A DNA stretch of 48,787 nucleotides from an uncultured Alphaproteobacteria bacterium (lineage in GTDB: Bacteria; Pseudomonadota; Alphaproteobacteria; HIMB59; GCA-002718135), in assembly GCA_902635455.1 (NCBI GenBank), contig CACPNW010000001.1, positions 69,214-118,000 of the forward strand. The letters run 5' to 3'. Under the pieces are notes generated by a model, which had not been told where the DNA came from, did not search any database, and was given only the letters and a program-made list of their open reading frames with translations. The position numbers were made by a program, and so were the translations under genes. Shown piece after piece: positions 45,306 through 48,787 of the stretch (positions are counted from its first letter, which is position 1; every line of letters starts with the position of its first letter).

Positions 45306-46818
45306 TTAATCTGATGAAAATTCTACTAATTGTTTATTTGTTTTCTTATTAGACGAATAAACATTTTGATAAATATTTATCAATTCGTCATATTTTTTTT
45401 TATTTGATAAATTTGGTTTTATTAATTTAGTTTTACCACTCATCTCATTAGCAGCTTCTTTGATAGAAGAAAACCAACCTGCTCCAAAAGCTGCAATCAT
45501 TCCTGCACCTAAAGATGATGCCTCTACAGTGTCTGAAATTAATACATTTTTACCTGAAGCATCAGCTAAAATTTGTGTCCAAACTTTGCTGTTAGCACCA
45601 CCTCCGATAGCCAGGTATTCTTTTACATTTAGTCCAGTTTCTTTTTCAATATTTTGAGTTCGAAAAACTGAATCTAGAGTTAAGCCTTCAATAATTGATC
45701 TATATAAATGATAAGGTGTATGACTTAAATTAATTCCTACCATTACTCCTCTAGCATATGAGTCCCAATAAGGATCCATAACACCTGAAGTATATGGTTG
45801 AAAGATTAAACCTTCACATCCAATTGGTATTTGAGATATTTTTGTTTCTAAATCTGAAAAAAAATTTTTATCTTTTCTGTCACCTTGAACGAATTGATCA
45901 ACAAACCAATTGACTAATATAGCGCCCGAAAGAAGCACATTTTCAAATATATAACCTTCTCCATGAGCTGCTAATTCAGTTCTCCAATTTTTCGAGCACA
46001 TGTATTTTTTTTGACCACACCCCTGATACAACTGCTGTTCCTAAATTAATATATGCCCTATCAGATTTAGTACAATTTGTTCCCAATCCAGCTAATTGAC
46101 CATCACCTCCAGCAGCGTAAATTGGTAAATCTTGCTTTAAACCACAATCATAAGCAGCTTCTTTAGATATTCTGCCAATTAAGGTTCCTGGTTTATAAGA
46201 TTTAGGTAATTGATTTTCATCAATTTCTAAATGATCAAGAATTTCTTTTGACCATTTTTTTTCAACAACATCAAACATTCCATGAGGATCAGAACTTATC
46301 CATCCTGTTTTAAATTCTCCTGTTAATCGGTGTACTAAAAAAGATTGTACATCAGCAAAACAATGAGTTTTTTTAAAAATATCCGGCTCATTTTTTTTTA
46401 ACCAAAAGATTCTATATAAACATGGACAAGGATCTTTTGGTCTACCAGAAATTTCATGAATTTTGTTTCCACCAACAAGTTCATTTAATTCTTCAACTTC
46501 CTTTACGCAACGCTTATCCATCCAAACAGTAGCAGGATAAATTGCTTTTCCATTTTTATCTAAAACAGCTAGAGTTTCTCTTTGATTTGAAATAGCTATA
46601 CTTTCAACTAAGTTCAAATCAATTTTAGAAATTAAATCCTTAGTAGATAAACAAAAAGCTTTCCACCAATCCTCAACATTTTGTTCAAACTTTTCTAAAG
46701 ATGGATTTGATAAAGGAATATCACATCTGCCTTCTGCTATTAATTCACCTCGCTCATTCCAAGCAATTGCCTTGGTAGATTGTGTTGAACTATCAACTCC
46801 TATAACTAATCTCGTCAT
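45306..46818 (-). pseudogene. FGGY-family carbohydrate kinase, interrupted by a frameshift
   Basis: Two open frames together make one FGGY kinase. The N-terminal part (about 271 residues) has the nucleotide-loop GVDSSTQSTKA, SNQRETLAVLD and the catalytic Asp in GGDGQLAGLG; the C-terminal part (232 residues) has GEGYIFENVLLSGA, SLGAGMIAAFG and IGGGANSKVW. They meet at an eight-A run on the minus strand (46005-46012): with seven A's the reading becomes SGVWSKKYMCSKNWRTEL and the product is 503 residues, the family length. So this is a one-base insertion, an assembly error, or a slippage site. The kinase would phosphorylate a ketose or polyol; its start overlaps the SDR stop (TAATG). Confidence 0.85.
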
Positions 46819-47540
46819 TAAAATTCTTGTCTAGTTGGAGTAACACACATTTCTTGAATAAGAACATTTTGAGGCATATTATAGGCAAAATAAATCATAT
46901 CTGCTACATAGTCAGCTGAAATACCTCCACCTATTCGTTTTTTATTATCTTGATAATTTTTAAGTGTGTTCTTATCTAGAACTCCTGACAAAACTTCAGT
47001 TTCAATTATTCCAGGCGATATCACAACTACTCTAACATCATAAGGTGCTAAATAACTTCTAATACTTTCTGATATTGCGTGAACAAAATATTTAGTACCG
47101 CAATAAACAGTGTGGTCAGGATATACTTTTCTTCCAGCAATGGAGCTCATATTTACAATCGTTCCACCCTTTCTCGATTTCATACCATCCATAACTGCGT
47201 AAAGAGCATTCATTACACCGTTAGTATTAATATTAATCATTTCATCCCATTCTGAAGGATTTTGATTACCAATATCTGCAAGTCTTGCTATTCCAGCATT
47301 ATTAAATAACATATCAGTTGGACCAAATTTATCTTCAGCTTCTTTAACTGCTTTTACTAATGAATCCCTATCTGTTACATCAACTTTTCTTGACATAGAA
47401 TTAGGTAAATTAAAAGATTCCATTTTTTCTAGTCTTCTTGCAAGCATTAGTACTGGATGACCTTCCTTTGAAAATCTTTTTGCAGTGGCTTCACCGATAC
47501 CTGAGCTTGCACCAGTTATAACAGCTAATTTTTTAGTCAT
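46818..47540 (-). CDS. SDR-family NAD(P) dehydrogenase
   Basis: This 240-residue short-chain dehydrogenase has the cofactor loop TGASSGIG, NNAG, the catalytic Ser in NMSSIAG and YCGTK. The end NVLIQEMCVTPTRQEF resembles the YdfG/IsfD branch (3-hydroxy acid or sulfoacetaldehyde types). Here it may oxidise a polyol to a ketose at the head of the pathway. AAAGGAG lies before the ATG. It is downstream of a terminator-like hairpin that follows the binding-protein gene. Confidence 0.88.
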   Translation of the reverse strand: MTKKLAVITGASSGIGEATAKRFSKEGHPVLMLARRLEKMESFNLPNSMSRKVDVTDRDSLVKAVKEAEDKFGPTDMLFNNAGIARLADIGNQNPSEWDEMININTNGVMNALYAVMDGMKSRKGGTIVNMSSIAGRKVYPDHTVYCGTKYFVHAISESIRSYLAPYDVRVVVISPGIIETEVLSGVLDKNTLKNYQDNKKRIGGGISADYVADMIYFAYNMPQNVLIQEMCVTPTRQEF

Positions 47541-47561
47541 AATAAACTCCTTTAAAAAAAA

Positions 47562-47584
47562 AGTGGCCCATTTGCAGGGCCACT
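47562..47584 (-). terminator. Strong hairpin after the binding-protein gene
   Basis: On the minus strand AGTGGCCC and GGGCCACT enclose a 7-base loop, and a run of T (from A9) follows. It lies between the binding-protein stop and the SDR gene, so it is either a partial attenuator or the end of the binding-protein transcript. Confidence 0.85.
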
Positions 47585-47620
47585 AAACTGATTAAATATA
47601 AATAATCTGTAAAAATATTT

Positions 47621-48787
47621 TTAAACTCCAACGGTGCTATTAAATATTTCTCCAATTCTATTCATACATTCTTTAGGTGAACTGTACTCTCCAGCATAAA
47701 ATCTACCAAGTTCAATTGGTATAGCATTACTAGAAAGATCAGCCCATTCTGGTAGATCAGGTTCAGAACCCATATCATTGAAGATAGTATCTCTAACAAC
47801 ATCAAGGTGTCTAGTAGTTCCACCAATACCTCTAATAGCGTTAGCTTTTATTCTTTCATCTTCATAAACACCAGCTCTTGTAGGGCCAGTTCCACCACCT
47901 AGTGCAGTAATATACACTTGTGTTTCGTAACTAGTTGCCCATTGTGCAAACAACCATGCAGCATCTTTATTCTTAGAATATTTGGATACTGCAAGAGATG
48001 ATCCACCTTGGTGTCCAACACCAGGTATTTCACCATAACCACAATCACCAGTTGCTCTTAAAGCTCTTGTTGGAGCTGGGCATCTTACTGCCTCCATTTT
48101 TCCTTGAACTTTAGATTCATCAGAATCCCACCAAGGGAAAAATTCACCCCAAGAACATGTTTGTGCAGAACCACCTTGAAGAATATCTTGTCCTTGTCCA
48201 TCCCAAGTCCAAGAAGTTACACCAGAAGGCATATTTTCTTTGAGTTTTACCCAATAGTCCATTGCTTCAATTCCATAATCATCTCCACCAGCAAAAGAGC
48301 CATCTGGATTTGTTACAGAACCACCATGAGCCCACAAGAAATGAGTCCAATCACATTCTAAACTATAGTGACCAGATTTCATTTGACCATTACAGCCATA
48401 AATTGGTCGACCATCTTCATTTAGATGTCCTAGGCTAGCTCCTTGTATAATTTGAGCATTCTTCATGTATTCGCCCATTGTTGTAGGAACTTTTAAACCA
48501 AGTTCTTCATAAACATCTCCGCGATACATCATGATGAAAACAGGAATATCATATGGTACTCCAACCATGATACCATTATACATTGAAATACCGTCAACTA
48601 GTGGTCCTAAGAAATCATCAAAATTGTAATTAGGCATAGCTAGATCTGGTTTTGCAGCATAAAGCTCTCTTGGATCATCAACATCTCCATTAAACGCAGC
48701 CATCCAACTTTGATCCAAATAATAAGTATCATAAGTACCAAGTCCAGATGCAACATCTAAAGTTAATTTTTGAAGAACTTGTTCAAG
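47621..48787 (-). CDS. Carbohydrate ABC transporter binding protein, partial (5' end off the window)
   Basis: This is the C-terminal 388 or so residues of a family-1 extracellular solute-binding protein; the frame runs open to the right edge, so the signal peptide lies beyond it. Family features: SGLGTYDTYYLDQSW near the edge, VPYDIPVFIMMYRGDVYEELGLKVP, GDCGYGEIPGVG and WLFAQWATS. The protein would bind the sugar or polyol fed to the operon. It is less AT-rich than its neighbours, as for an abundant protein. Upstream permeases, if any, cannot be seen. Confidence 0.88.
   Translation of the reverse strand, partial: LEQVLQKLTLDVASGLGTYDTYYLDQSWMAAFNGDVDDPRELYAAKPDLAMPNYNFDDFLGPLVDGISMYNGIMVGVPYDIPVFIMMYRGDVYEELGLKVPTTMGEYMKNAQIIQGASLGHLNEDGRPIYGCNGQMKSGHYSLECDWTHFLWAHGGSVTNPDGSFAGGDDYGIEAMDYWVKLKENMPSGVTSWTWDGQGQDILQGGSAQTCSWGEFFPWWDSDESKVQGKMEAVRCPAPTRALRATGDCGYGEIPGVGHQGGSSLAVSKYSKNKDAAWLFAQWATSYETQVYITALGGGTGPTRAGVYEDERIKANAIRGIGGTTRHLDVVRDTIFNDMGSEPDLPEWADLSSNAIPIELGRFYAGEYSSPKECMNRIGEIFNSTVGV

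Noticed and set aside
1-48787. CRISPR array, IS element, prophage, rRNA or attachment site
   Set aside because: I saw no spaced repeats, transposase or integrase motifs, phage genes or rRNA in the window. Short repeats could escape reading by eye.

Overview
The window comes from an AT-rich, densely packed alphaproteobacterial genome, probably a marine, streamlined type of the SAR11 or HIMB59/AEGEAN-169 kind. Several gene orders point to Alphaproteobacteria: PCMT-like / TolC / PopZ-like / valS; dgt / argS / SPOR / scpA / scpB / tatABC / serS; and aapJQMP. The umuDC operon carries the alphaproteobacterial LexA box GTTC-N7-GTTC, and there is a ChvI-like response regulator. Genus-level placement is inference. 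No stretch longer than 300 bases lacks a gene or RNA; the longest gaps are about 130-170 bases.

Layout. 1-4430: a visibly less AT-rich block with seven small minus-strand genes of unknown function (several membrane or secreted), then a bactofilin divergent from an orphan ChvI-like response regulator. 4499-13431: housekeeping and small-molecule genes (MutT, SOUL protein, HDAC-family deacetylase, two EamA exporters, GFA protein, threonine dehydratase, TerB/DnaJ co-chaperone with an EF-hand protein, cold-shock protein, MATE exporter). 13435-22673: core block pcm-serS-tatCBA-scpBA-SPOR-argS-dgt on the minus strand, with erpA-xth divergent. 22689-29308: ilvD, valS, a 90-residue PopZ-like protein, a TolC-type channel and a PCMT-like methyltransferase. 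29440-29636: tRNA-Cys and tRNA-Asn. 29639-34306: persulfide dioxygenase, 1-Cys peroxiredoxin, a methyltransferase, an SOS-type umuDC operon and a trans-editing AlaX. 34296-38413: aapJQMP general amino-acid ABC transporter. 38574-40466: metC and tauE (sulfur amino-acid C-S lyase plus sulfite/sulfonate exporter). 40459-48787: a carbohydrate or polyol uptake and catabolism operon (binding protein, SDR, FGGY kinase broken by a one-base frameshift, glycerol-1-phosphate-dehydrogenase-like enzyme, UgpC-type ATPase, fused class II aldolase/SDR, cupin).

How parts work together. The terminal operon can be read as a pathway: import, oxidation by the SDR, phosphorylation by the FGGY kinase, cleavage to DHAP plus an aldehyde by the aldolase domain, and aldehyde oxidation by the fused SDR domain; the substrate is not known. 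Both substrate-binding-protein genes (aapJ and the sugar-type one) are followed at once by a terminator-like hairpin, which suggests that binding proteins are made in excess over the downstream genes. Strongest leads for novelty are the compact unknown membrane/secreted cluster at 76-2998, the frameshifted polyol-type operon with its G1P-dehydrogenase homologue, and the very short PopZ-like protein.
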